From NCBI RefSeq assembly GCF_029227915.1, contig NC_079888.1:19012001-19076000 (forward strand): a DNA stretch of 64,000 nt. Reading direction: 5' to 3'. The notes beneath the pieces were generated by a model. It was not told the origin of the DNA, ran no database searches, and saw nothing but the letters and a program-made list of their open reading frames with translations. This DNA is from Hydractinia symbiolongicarpus (Eukaryota > Cnidaria > Hydrozoa > Anthoathecata > Hydractiniidae). Positions 12,594-24,444 of the stretch are shown piece by piece. A program made the translations under genes and the position numbers. Position 1 is the stretch's first letter; the number at the start of each line of letters is the position of its first letter.

Positions 12594-12633
12594 GGCACCC
12601 TTAAGTAAGCAACCTTGCTTACTTAAGGGTGCC
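12594..12633. repeat. Near-perfect 19-bp hairpin in the predicted C/EBP-like 3' UTR
   Basis: ggcacccttaagtaagcaa is followed after two bases (cc) by its exact reverse complement. It lies between the stop codon and the predicted polyadenylation signal of the bZIP gene, so it would be transcribed as a 19-bp stem. The loop is too short for a normal miRNA precursor. Confidence 0.8.
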
Positions 12634-12911
12634 TGGCCTGGTGCAAAGTAAATATTAGACATGTTTCTTCGATATCCATAGCTTCTGTAAATTTGTTGAG
12701 CTAATCCTAGATGGCATATGAAGCAAGATACAAAAAAATACTAAAATATTGTTGTACACCAGAAACAATAACCACAAAAATACAAACTTAAACTTATATT
12801 TACAATATTTATATATTTGGGTAACTCTACTAGCTACACATGAAAAACTCATCAGGAAATCTCTGGCACTCTTTGCACAGTTCAATCCAAGGAGTAAATT
12901 TACAGTTAATA

Positions 12912-13847
12912 TCAACTGTTTATAGGCACTATTTTTACTTGACCATTGTTTTCTGGATCCTGGATGATATAAAACTTTCCAAGTGTATTAGGCACAGAAA
13001 ATGCGGCCTGACTTTGTCCGTTTATTTGGGATGCACTACGAATGACAGATGTATGTTGAGTTTCACCATGATTTTTATACTTTGGTGAGTAAGGTGGTGA
13101 TGAATACATGCTTGAATGACCTGGCTGTACGAGAAGTGGCATAATATTACTTGGAGATTTAGATGCTTCTTTTTTTGAATATTCACTTGATTTAATTGAA
13201 TAATCACTTGACTTGGTAGGATAGTCATATATACGTTCTCTCTCATACGTTGTTCTGCTTCCAGAGTGGACTGGTGGCAAAGTTTTATGACTAGAAGGAA
13301 CACGAGGCATAGGTCGTAGAGGAGAAATCTTTCCTTCCTCATGTAAATGAAAAGCAGACTTTTCAGAATCCACATTTGATTGCAGTGATGATATATGGTG
13401 ATGGCGAATGGATGTGTCTTCAGAGATATGTGAACTTGGATTAGAATGATTACTAACGCTCTCTGAACCACTACCACTGCCATTCATAAACTGAAGATCA
13501 CATGGTAAGGTAAAACCTCCATTGGTAAATAATGCTCTTAGCACGTTTAATTCTTTTGATAAAAGAGTAACTTTTGACTGAAGATCCTCATTTTCTTTGC
13601 TTAACTGTTCAACACGTGATTGTGTCTCTTGTATTCTATTTTTTGCTTTTTCTCTACTCTTTTTAACAGCAACATTGTTTCTTGCTCGTTTTCTAACGTA
13701 TTCTTCATCTTCCTTTTGCAGTGGGGCTGGCTTTCGCTTGTTATTATTCCCTGATGTTGCGCCTGTATATTTACTTATAACTTGATTCGCAATTTCTGAA
13801 TTAGAAATCCACTGTCCAACTCCGGCTTCATCATTTTCAGAATTCAT
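12912..13847 (-). CDS. C/EBP-like bZIP transcription factor, intronless
   Basis: A 311-aa single-exon protein that should bind DNA as a dimer in the nucleus. Residues about 50-71 form the basic region, with the C/EBP-type signature RARNNVAVKKSREKAK. Residues about 73-107 form a leucine zipper (VEQLSKENEDLQSKVTLL). The basic region and zipper resemble C/EBP-gamma most. Residues 110-311 are Ser/Pro/Tyr-rich and carry no domain I recognise. In vertebrate C/EBPs the bZIP is at the C-terminus; here it is near the N-terminus with a 200-residue tail. Lack of introns is common in C/EBP genes. The gene stands head-to-head with the SLC37-like transporter. Family call is firm; the exact orthologue (alpha/beta or gamma class) is open. 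Confidence 0.92.
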   Translation of the reverse strand: MNSENDEAGVGQWISNSEIANQVISKYTGATSGNNNKRKPAPLQKEDEEYVRKRARNNVAVKKSREKAKNRIQETQSRVEQLSKENEDLQSKVTLLSKELNVLRALFTNGGFTLPCDLQFMNGSGSGSESVSNHSNPSSHISEDTSIRHHHISSLQSNVDSEKSAFHLHEEGKISPLRPMPRVPSSHKTLPPVHSGSRTTYERERIYDYPTKSSDYSIKSSEYSKKEASKSPSNIMPLLVQPGHSSMYSSPPYSPKYKNHGETQHTSVIRSASQINGQSQAAFSVPNTLGKFYIIQDPENNGQVKIVPINS

Positions 13848-14651
13848 AGTTATTTTTTTTATTGTTTAATGTTTTCAATTAAACGTGTCTGTCGACTCGA
13901 CTGCGCTATTCACGAAGGCGCGTTGCTCAATATTTCTTGTCAGAATGAGCTGAGGTTTTGAAATATTTTTTCAAAACAACCTTCCGTGTTCAAACACGAA
14001 TGAGATTTTCTTAAAAAAACATTATTATATCGCCGCAAGTTTTATTTTAGGAAGTCTGTTCAATGAAATTATACTTTTGAATTAAAAAAAACGATGATGC
14101 AAGCGAGTTACGCAATATATAAAAGCCTTGTTCACAAAGCCAACAGATTTAAAAGACGGGGGTTCACGGTAGCCTTTATATCTATTTGTTTTAAAAGAAG
14201 TAAAAGTGATTTAGCAAAATTTGGCACACAAGTAACAAAGAGTATGTATTAAAACTTAAATATTACTCCTAATTGCTTATAGCTAAACAATATAGGGATC
14301 GTTCTTACACGTAGTGGGCTGCACAAGAAGTACTTTGACCCACTGAAGTACTTTCGCAACTTTTTCTTACCCTCCTCCCTAGTATACAAAACATAAGTAA
14401 ACTCCAAAACTATTAAACTTCTTTTTATTTAACTCTAAGAAAATCTAATCTTACTACCATATATCACGTAAGTCTAGAGGTAACCAAAAATTTCGATATA
14501 GTGTTTACAGAGACAATCAATAAGTAAAGTATTTAAAATACCAAAGGGTGGAGCACTGCATGCCTGCTCACATAAATATTTTAAAGCCCAATCCAACATG
14601 GTAGAAAAGTAACGTGATCGCCACGAAAGTATTTTTGTTAAAAAGGCAACA
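13848..14651. promoter_or_regulatory. Divergent intergenic region between bZIP and SLC37-like genes
   Basis: About 800 bp separate the two start codons, which point away from each other, so both promoters or one shared promoter must lie here. It is A/T-rich with no clear TATA placement or CpG-rich core that I can define. Confidence 0.45.
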
Positions 14652-16774
14652 ATGAGAACACCCTTAAGAAAAAGGCAGATCATAACTTTTACTTTAACTT
14701 GGTTTGTTTATGCATGTTCCTATCTACTGCGGAAACCGCTAGGAGTGGTAGGAGTTTATTCTTTCAGTTTTGCGACCATGTGTGGCCAACTAAAAAGTGT
14801 TTTTCCACTTAGGGAGCTAGCGTTTACAAGTAATAAAAATGAACAAGCGAATCCTTTAAAAAAACACATCCAAACTAAGTGCTATATCTGCGGAAATATT
14901 TATTTGTCTTATTTTTACTAAATTGTCCAACATTCAAACTCTGCCTCCTAATAGGATTGATCACCAAGAAACAAATTCAATTCACAACATCAAAAAGCAT
15001 TTTAACTCACTTTATATATCTTCTTTGCTTTGTGAACATCGTTGAAGATGATCTGTATCTTTTATATGGCTTGCCTCGCAAATATCAAGGGATATACACT
15101 GTCTACTATTAGCTCAGATGGGGAGTCTAAGAGTATTTAATGCTCATTTTGAGCTACGCAGACCCAATTAAGGCCCGCCCTGTACTAGACAACTCCCGGC
15201 AACATCCAACGGCGCACACATGGAGCCATCTCCCCAATTTCCCTCACATGGCTTGGGTTAACCCGGGGATATGGTAACAATAACAATAATTTTTGTCTTT
15301 CCACCTTTCTTTGCTTCTTTAAACATGTTACTTAGCTAGTATTAACCTTATTTGGTCCAAGGTATTTCAAACAAAATATGAACAGGAGCAGGTTTCGCCC
15401 TGCCCCCTAACTTTTGACAAGCTTGTTCAAATTGAATCAAACTTGCCACACTTATAGTACGTCATGAAAGAAACGAAATGACAGCAATTAAGTTTTGCTT
15501 ACATCAGCACTTTTCCTGTGACGTGATTGCAACTTGACATTTTGTCTAATATACAACTATATGCGTAATATTTCAATTACTTATGTTCTAGGGGAAATTT
15601 TTACATTCAGTTTTAGTTTGTGACAGCCAAATAAAAGTTATTCAACTTATTTTCCTGTTTTTACATATTTTGCATGAATAAATGCCAAAATTGCCTGATT
15701 TACGCTTTTTGTGTAAAACCAAAAAAATCGGGTAATCGGATTAATCAACTGACTAAAATACTCGGAAAGATTTTCCTTATAAGGAAATAATGTTGTTTTG
15801 TAAGTTTCAAGTCATAAGGATAATCCTATTAAATGATTATAAGAGGTTTTTGGGAGCATTGTTGAGTGAAAGCCAATAAGCTCTGAAAGGTATTGGATGG
15901 ATGGCGCCGATTATTAGTGATAGCTCTCATACTCTGTACTTTCAAAATAACTGCGATTATACCATGCAATCCTTTCTTTAGGCTTGGACAGGAGTAAAAT
16001 ATCTGGCGTGAGGGCCATCACACGCCAAAATCTTGTTGGCTAGTGCAACAGACTGCACGGAGTTAGGCATGTGTAGTACACACTTTAAATACTTGGAGTG
16101 CATATTGTTTTTCTATTGTATATTCGAAAACTAGGACCTCTGAATTTTTTTTTCGCAATTTATGCAAAACTTTAGCTATTTTAAAGGATAAAATACACGG
16201 TAAGTTCAAACGGACCGTAATGTTAGATAAAAAAACTTACCATGTAAACAGGGAAGAGGTAAACTTCTTTCGGTTTTATAAGTTTTTTTCAAAAGTTGGA
16301 CATGTTCAACTTTTGCCAAGATTATTCTATTGAAATTAACAGAATGATTAATGAGCTGTTGTGTAAAATAAAGATTTGAGCATATTTTTTCGGTTTCTAA
16401 TCACACCACTGCTAGTCTGCCTTTTTTGGCATTTATTATGAAAAAAAAATAAATAAAAAAACTTATACATTTTAACTTAGGTGCATTACCTGAAACTGAA
16501 CTTAGAATTTTTTCTCGCAACTAAATGGTCCGTTTAAATTTACAGTGTATTTTAGCCTTAAGATTGATTTTTTTCGAATGCTACAAGTGTTATTTATATT
16601 CAAACAATTTAAAAAAACAAAACCCACATGCCATATAACTTTTTCTGTATAAATTTTGTAAAATAGGGCTAAATTTTTGAATGAATTTTAATTTTTATTT
16701 GAGCAACTTAAAAGATTTTTTTTTAATTTGAAAACAAAGCATATTTTTTTCTATTCTCTTCTGATGACTTTATA

Positions 16775-16812
<38 letters not shown>

Positions 16813-19800
16813 GAGTAGAAGAAGAGGAAGAGGAAGAAGTGACTGACGTCGGTCATGACAGGTGTGAAGCTACAACTTCAAAAGTTAACATAAGTAACAT
16901 AAGTAAGTATAATAATACAAACTTAAAATAGAAAAACGAATTATGACAAAAACAAATTCTGAGTACCAAATTCGAAATTCAAAATCGCTAGAGATAAATA
17001 AATGGTATTTTACATGGCCTCACAAATATTGATGAATATGCCCTGTGTGTTATTTCAAGAAAAGGCCATGGCTTAGATGGGGCTTCCTAGAGTATTTATT
17101 ACTCGTGCTCTACCAGACAACTCCCTGCAACATCCAACAGCTGACACAGTGTACTATCTCCTCAATTCCCCGCACATGACGTTGGTTTACCAAGGGTTAA
17201 AGTAACATTTACTGGCCCATACTAAAAAAGTACTGTGTAAATATCAAAGTGAGAATTAACTAGCTATCCTGCTAATTAACTAACCACCCTGTCCAAAATT
17301 AATTTTTTATATGTATATTATCAGTTGCATGCCTCTCGTGCCAAGGCTGTGGATGATTCTGAATTTGTCTTTGTTGAGGTGGACATGATGATTTGTGAAT
17401 AGTTTCAATGTTTATGAAAATTAAGTATTTTTTTTTTTTTTTTGGTATTTCTGCATTGCTAATATACTGTCTGGCAGTGAGTGGGATTTGCAGAAATACC
17501 CACTACATTCATGTATCTTTTAATGCAATGATCCCCCCTTCAATATGCTATACCAAAATGATAAAAGGATCCCTGAGGTATAAATTAAAGTTTGACTTAC
17601 ATTGTAGAACTTCAAAAGTGTTAAAAAACCTTTTATTATCAAGATATTTTAATTTAAAAATTTTTAGATTTATTTTGTATAAGTATCATATTTAAATTTT
17701 GACTCTTTTGGCATCAGTAACTTTGGATTTGTTAACCCTATTTAGTTCATTGGAAGGAACACCCCCTGTCTTTCTTTAATAATTATTTAAATATATATTT
17801 TAAATATATATTTAAAAGAAGCCAGCCTGCAAACTTTAGTTTCCACATCTTTTAGTTTCAGATCATTATGACTACTGTTCTCTGCTATACCATTGATTTT
17901 GTTTTAGGTGAAGTCAGATCTTCAAACTTCATATAACCTATCCAAGACTGACCTAGGATGGTTGGACTCTTGCTACCTATTGCCATATGCTCTTATGCAG
18001 GTGGGTGTGTTTTGTGTAATTATAAAGATTAAACTGCAAAATGTGATGTGTTGTTTGGTTACTCATATAAAATCTCTGATTGACACATACTTTTTGTACC
18101 ACTCTTTTTCGCATTGTCACATTTCAACATGCATCTGTTTTGTATTTTCACAATCTTGTTCTTCTTTATAATTTGTTATTACGTTGTAGATTATACTTGG
18201 CAACCTGGGTGATAAATATGGTGCTAGAATCATGTTGACCATTAATCTTGTTACAATTAGTATTTCAATGGTAATACATTTAGCTCCTTTTTTAATAATG
18301 TTTTGATTTCATTTAACAGTTTTCAGGTTAACAAAAGCTGATATTCTGGTGAGCGTTTAATGCCCAAATAGTGCACGCAAGATATGTTTTATTGTTGAAA
18401 AAATTGTAGATGTATATGCAAGATTTTTAATATCTTTTTAATATAATTTTACATTGCCAGTCATAATGACTGTTTTTTGTTCTGGGATTAAATCACACCC
18501 TTCCCTTAATGGAAAACTTCTGTGAAGCTGGACAACAGTTAATCGATAAGCACGCCTTCATGAAGTGCTTGCACAGTGACAGCTGTGCATGCAACATACA
18601 CGTGGCCTTCTAATAGTGTACACAAAATAATGTGCATGTCCTCCATATTGATTTTGACAAGTTAAATAATTTCAAATTCATCTATGAAAAATATTCTTAG
18701 TTCTCTAATATATGCCACAATACTTTATTGAAACAATTAAATGTCTAATATATGGTGCCAAAATTAATCCCATGTCTATAGAGTATTTTCTTTCTTTTGT
18801 TTATTTTGTGAATAATAAAAAATAGATTTAGGTTATAGATTAAAGTTAAAGTTGCGTACGAAACCTAAGAAAAGAAGTAATAAAGGTTATGGTCATTCAT
18901 TGTAGGTGTGCACTATTTGCGTACACAACAATGAGCTTGTGGGCGCGTTGTTGTCCATCCTGATGAACTTAGAGACCTAGTCATAAATTTATCTAAAAAT
19001 GTTTTGGAAACATTGATTTGTCAGATGAAGTTAATATTTTTTGCTGAACTCTCCATCTCCTTTGTGGTAAATGTTACCTGCCCCTAAGTTGAGGAGGAAG
19101 GAAGATACACTACAATAAAACCAAAAAACTCATGCTATAGAATTAGGTCAGGCAGACACCAACCAGATGTTTATGTTCCTGGGCCTTAGGGTAGTTTCTA
19201 GATTTCAAGTTTGTGCTTAAATGCTAAATCTTTTTCCATCACTAAATTTGTTTAGCAAACTGTTTTAATTTATGTATTTTAAAGACATCTTTTTGTATTA
19301 TCTTGCACGCACTGAAAAATTAGATGATCCTATATTTTTAGTTTTCTTTTGGGTTTTGGACGTCCACAGTTGCAATGGCAGCCCTTCTGTTTCTTAACGG
19401 TTCAGCGCAGGTAAGTTGGTGCATCTATACTACCGATGCAAGTATCTCTATGTATACCTTGACTTTCATGGTGGTTTATTTTTGGTTAAACCTGTTTTTC
19501 TAGATTATTTTTTAATAATGTTTGGAGTGATTTTCTGAAAATGTTTATTTTAAGGAAAAATTTTGTATAGTTAAGGTGAAAGATCAGGTTTTTAGAAATA
19601 ACTTGAAAAGTGACATTATTTCCTTGTTATTTTCCTTTATCTTCGTACTTAGGCTACTCTCTGGCCAAACTGTGTTAAATCCCTTTCTGAATGGTACGAC
19701 GATGAGCAACGTGCCACCATTTTTGGAATATGGGGTACTTGTACATTTGCTGGTGGTATATTTGGAACAGCACTTGCAGTAATTTATTTTTAATTTTTCC

Positions 19801-22800
19801 TATCTTGCGATTTGTATACATATTAATCTGGAAAAATTTGAGACTGGAAGATAAATGAATTTCATCTTTGTTAAAAAAGACTTTTCGCATACCTGAAAAA
19901 ACTTTCAGTGTAAATATTTCATTGAACTTTTTTTAAAGTTTTGTGTGAATGGCGAACCAAAACGCTGCGCTATTATTTTCTTCATTTTTGGAAATCTACA
20001 CAACAGTTGAACCAACAGAATTTTTGCTCAGCATAATCATATTACAAGAGTAGTTATTTTGCATACTGTATTTGTATTTCTGTTTTCTAACAGGTTCAAC
20101 TACAAGCTATGTATGCCCCGGATTTAAAAATGGTTTTCATTATTCCTTCTATTGTCGTGGTAAGTGCGTCCATTACAATGCTTGGTCTGTTCACTACTTT
20201 TTTGGTTAGATCAAAATATGCATATATTTGATTGTTTCACTTTTTCTTAACTTTTGTTAATCAGCTAGTCTACTTTACTTCTTCGAACAAAAAAATACAT
20301 TTTTTGCAGTGGTTTTTTCAGTTAAAAAACAAGCAAGCATGTGATATTGACTTATTGATGCATGAAAATAGCATTTAATTTATTTCTCTGTGTGTTTTTT
20401 TTTTTAAAAAAAGGACATCATCTTTACAACACCAGAAGTCGTGAAAGAGAGTTTCAATTGTTTGTCAATAACATAAAATATTGTCGAAAAATTTCTGCTT
20501 TATTATTATAAAAATTATTTTCCCAGGATAGCCTCTTCAGTTCCTATTGGTACTGCTATCAACAAGGGTCCTGCAAAGGGAGGTCCCAGTGCATTTAAAG
20601 TTTCCTTTGAGCTACGAAAGTCGTGCAAGCACAGCAATCGCTTAACTAGACTGAGCGCTAAGCAGAAAGGATAGATTCACACTTTTATAGTCTCAGGCAT
20701 GACTGGGCCGGGGTTTGAAGCCAAGACCTCCCGCACTGGAATCGAGCGCTCTAACAAAGGCTACCAGTTGGTAATAGTGTACATATTTATTCCACGTTTA
20801 GCTCTTGGTTGCTGTTATTATATACACATTTCTAAGAACGCCCGAAGAGATGGAAATAGAAGTAGAAAAAAGAGGTAGGGAGAACTCACCATTACACGAA
20901 CTCGTGCATTGCATCATTTCAAAATACATTTATTGTATCGATCACTAAGAAGTTGGTACAAGGTGAGAGATCAGAGCCGTTGGCATTTGAAGGTTGAAGG
21001 AAATTCTATCTAGGATATGAAGCATTTTGACTATCAAGACCTTAATGTTATTAGAGATCTCTTTAATACCTGTGGAGAAACTGCATGTAGCTACTTGCTA
21101 ATCAGCGTTAATTTTTATTATTTTCTGTCTTTTAGTTTTACCCAAACATATATCAGCAAAAGTAGAGCAAAAGCAGCTAAACTTCTTTCAGTGTTGGAGA
21201 ATAAGGTAAAATGTTTTTTCAATGAATGTCTGTGCTCATAAATTAGCTGTACACCACTATGTACAGTAGTCCATTCGTTTATTTGCCAAAAAAACATTAA
21301 GTGGCTGTTAAATAGCCTAGCAATTTAAGTAGTCTATATTTTTAACTGACCTCTTTTTTAAAACGAGATGGGTTATCCTATTGTTTTGAGAATGACGCCA
21401 GACACGTATTGAAAAACAAGGAGAAATATAAGACAAAAATTGGTATTTAGCCTGAAAATCGAATCATTAAGTATCGTTCTTTTACACCATCTTATAACTT
21501 TGAGCATGTTCAATTAGTTTTTTTTTTAATTTTTAAAAAATAGTGAATGAAACCATCGTAGCCTTGTGAGCAATTTCTGTTTCCCATAGAAAAAGTAATT
21601 TGTCTGTTTTATCCTTTATTAGCCATTTCATTTTGCCTTTCCGATTAGAAAAATTTTCTGTCCATATCAGACAAAGAAACTAGAGAATCTTTTTTTTTTC
21701 TACAAACATTCTCAGGCTTAAATTTATTAAATGTAGTTGTCAGTCTCGCGCCTGCTGATATTCCAATTTTGCAAGATTTGAAAGCTATTTTTGAGAGCCA
21801 TTTTTACTTTGGTACCAATCCACACCTTAGATTGTTTCCACAACTACATTTCATCGACTTTTTAACGGTACCCAGTCCGTTTGTGTTTCCACAGTTGCGT
21901 CATGCATTCGTACCAAAAAGAATTTAGCGATAATCTTCCGTTATTACTGTGCTCCTTCGCTTTTACTGCTAAGGGATTGGCCTTGGGACGTGGAAATAAC
22001 GATCTTCCAAACTTGGCAAGACTGAGCTAGCGCTCTATTGCAAATCAAGGCGAATTAGTTATTTTTTACTTAAACTATTTTACTCTCTAACAGAGAATTG
22101 TTGACATAGTTTTTTATAAGTTCTTTTCGGAAAGTTTTCGGAAGAACATATTTATCATACTGTAAGCATTTTTTGATCAAATAATAAACTTTTTTTTTAA
22201 ACTTTCTTGTGTATTTGTACATCTGCATACACAACCCATCCGCATATGATATATGCATAAACAACTTAGTGCCTCGCGTTCCTGCGACTAAGGTTCGAGT
22301 GGTGGTGTTTTATATTTTTTATATTTAGACTCGCTAATTTCGAGAGATCCACCCTGTCAATTGTTTCTAGGAGGGATCAGAAAGGCGGTTCTAAAGTGTT
22401 TGAAGCTCCTATTTGCCTATGAGGGGATCGAACGCACGATCTTTTAAACGTGAATCAAGCGCTCTACGAACCGAGCTACCAATTCTAAAGTAATATGTAG
22501 GGAGTAAATTTTAATGGGTCGTTAATTGTTTTTTTGTTTTTTTAAGAATGGTTCCAGAGTTAGCATGGACCATGTTTGGAATGAAGTTGGTTCGTTATTG
22601 TCTATACATGTGGCTACCGATGTATTTGAATCAAAATGTAAGTGTTAAAATGTTCTTTTCTTGTTGTTTTTTTCGTAATCCTTCTCCAGTCGGTTTATGC
22701 TTTTTAAACGAAGGCTGTTTATTGACACCAGGGAAGAATTTTTACGGGAAGTTTAGAAGTGTTTGTAATGTTGTCTTTCCAATGTCTTACTACTTTTCTC

Positions 22801-24444
22801 GTATCCTGTTTTTATATCTCAGCCCTCGGAGCATAATGCAGTTTGAAAAAAAAGATCTATTTTTTTTTTAATTGTCTTTTTTTAGTTGAACTATCCACGG
22901 GCAAGAGCTGGCATATTAAGTACAGCTTTTGAGATTGGAGGCGTGTTTGGATCCGCTGGTATAGGCGTTTTTATAGACAAGTGAGTCGAGCAATTTGTGT
23001 TTTCTTTGTGATGTCAAGTAAATAGAAAATCCTTAATCTGTACTAGAAGTCGGAGTACAGGTTTAGAGTGAAACATAATTAAAGCGGACATCCGTGAGAG
23101 CCAAAACAAACTGTGCGTCATAGAAAAATGTGCAATCTTAAATATTTGTAAACAAAACTGTAAATTTCAAAGTCCATCCCCAGAAGTAATTATGTAGGTT
23201 GTTCTGTATAAGATGTTGTTTTGTTGCTGACGTCAGCATGACCTAGGAGATTTTAAATGATGTCCGCCTGGCCGAAGCATGTGTAAAAGTAGCTTCTTTC
23301 GGCTGCAGAACATTCGCAATTAATTGTTTTCGGTCCTATTTGTAAAAAAAACCCTGCTTTTGTTCCGAGATTGTGATTTTAATAGGAACGCAAGAAATTT
23401 GTTCGCTGTAGGTAGATTGGTGTCTCTATGTTTAGTGGGTAGTTCATTGTTGGTCTCCTTGTTTATTTTGTACAGAGATGTGGCCACTTAATTCTCTAGA
23501 CCTTGTTTTATTCAAATATTTTTTATTTTACATTTATGGGCGTACCCATTGGGGTGTATTCTTTGCTTTTCTTAAATTTTTACGGAGTTTGTTTTATTCA
23601 AATGTTCTTTTTTTTAGATTTATGGGTGGGCGTACCCATTGGGGTGTATTTTTTGCTCTGATTGGTAGCGCGACGTCTTTGATGTTTTTTCAACTGACAA
23701 GTTCATGGGGATTGCTCTTTAATTTCGCTTTTCTCTTCCTTGCTGGTGGCTGCAGCTCTGGACCGGATTCAGTGGTGTCCGGCGCATTGGCGTCACAAGT
23801 CGGTGAACGAGAAAATGCTCAGTCAGCGGTTTCTGGTGTAGTGAACGGTAGGTTTCTTTTAAAGTAGCGTGGTCGTGAAATTAAGTTACACGAGAAAAGT
23901 TTGTAAATGTTTGACTTGCGAAGTCTTTTCCCTCGCCTTATTCAATACCTTTCTAGGATGATTTGTTTTCTCGTAAAGGGAATTCGAATGACTTTGCATA
24001 TTGTAATAAAACTAAGTGTCACAGTAGTGGCTGCTAATAATATATAGCAGAAGATAACCTTTTGGCGGAAAAACAAATTCGATTAAATTTCTTTCCAGCA
24101 AAGCATGATTTCGTACATCTTCGTACGGCATCAAAAGAAAACACTTAACATTGCAGCTAATATGCGAGACTTCGAATCTTTTTACGAAGAACAGAAAGTA
24201 GCGGCATTTCTCTATAAAGGCTGTTGCATTTAAAAACGCGTGTTGACTGCATGTTCTTCACCTTTTAGGATTTGGAAGTCTTGGTACTGTACTGGAAGGA
24301 CCAATCATTGCATTTATTGCAACCAATTTTGGTTGGGGCGGTACTTTCTACGCGATGATCTTTCTAACGCTCATTAGTGCGGCCGCAATCTTTAAAGCTG
24401 CCATAATGCATGGGAAAACTACCGCAACACCAGGAACCATATAA
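14652..24444 (+). CDS. SLC37-family (sugar-phosphate exchanger) MFS transporter
   Basis: Twelve exons in consistent phase: 14652-14747, 17908-18000, 18190-18270, 19342-19410, 19653-19778, 20094-20159, 20802-20874, 21136-21205, 22547-22637, 22886-22980, 23618-23847, 24269-24444. They total 1266 nt, or 421 aa. The family exchanges organophosphates such as glucose-6-phosphate for phosphate across ER or other membranes. Visible signatures: SYLLRKPLGVVKSDL after the first membrane segment, the MFS loop GNLGDKYGAR between segments 2 and 3, QATLWPNCVKSLSEWY, and FGIWGTCTFAGGIFG. A short charged central loop (TPEEMEIEVEKR) joins the halves. The length is close to SLC37A4-type proteins, while the N-terminal motif is more like SLC37A1-3, so subfamily and substrate are not assigned. 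Several introns hold SINEs and MITEs, and intron 10 holds a partial copy of exon 11. Confidence 0.88.
15116..15294 (-). mobile_element. SINE-like repeat, family 2, copy A
   Basis: On the minus strand it holds a core resembling catgtgagggaaattgggga followed by gttggatgttgcc and gggagttgtctag, shared with the 17064-17205 copy. The first part is also shared with 34170-34425. At the plus-strand right edge there is an aacaataacaataat tail. It lies in intron 1 of the SLC37-like gene. Confidence 0.6.
16187..16557. mobile_element. MITE-like element with imperfect terminal inverted repeats
   Basis: aaaatacacggtaagttcaa with acggacc on the left matches, inverted and with a few mismatches, ggtccgtttaaatttacag and tgtatttt on the right. 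It lies in intron 1 of the SLC37-like gene and has no coding content. Confidence 0.5.
16772..16840 (+). repeat. (AAT)n microsatellite followed by a GAA-rich tract
   Basis: About 13 uninterrupted AAT triplets run into an agaagaagaggaagagg purine tract. It is intronic. Confidence 0.85.
17064..17205 (-). mobile_element. SINE-like repeat, family 2, copy B
   Basis: Collinear with 15116-15294: gatgggg, gagtatttat, gacaactccctgcaacatcc and cgcacatgacgttggttta on the plus strand are all counterparts of that copy. It is diverged and has lost the middle (agctacgcagacccaatt) segment. Intronic. Confidence 0.55.
20522..20771 (-). mobile_element. tRNA-derived SINE, family 1, copy B with internal deletion
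   Basis: Inverted relative to copy A. The plus strand starts cccaggatagcctcttcagt and ends in the complement of the tRNA-like head (ggggtttgaagccaagacct). Compared with the other two copies it lacks the roughly 35 bp around gatatcaatcctattctcat. It lies in an SLC37-like intron, about 30 bp before exon 7. Confidence 0.78.
22320..22490 (-). mobile_element. tRNA-derived SINE-like repeat, third type
   Basis: On the minus strand it has ggtagctcggttcgtagagc (A-box-like) and gcgttcgatcccc (B-box-like) at tRNA spacing, followed by a body of about 110 bp. The anticodon arm is not a clean tRNA, so this is a tRNA-derived repeat rather than a functional gene. A body-like stretch may recur near 41640-41700. 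Confidence 0.5.
23503..23570 (+). pseudogene. Partial duplicate of the acceptor and start of SLC37-like exon 11
   Basis: Sequence ttgttttattcaaat through tttatgggcgtacccattgg and the following bases repeats, about 87 bp downstream, across the real acceptor and first codons of exon 11. The duplicate has lost the AG acceptor (acattt instead of agattt) and one Gly codon, so it is probably not spliced. Confidence 0.75.

Noticed and set aside
22547-22871. Extended frame starting at the SLC37-like exon 9
   Set aside because: Only the first 91 bases are exon; the rest is read-through into the intron after a good donor (gtaagt).
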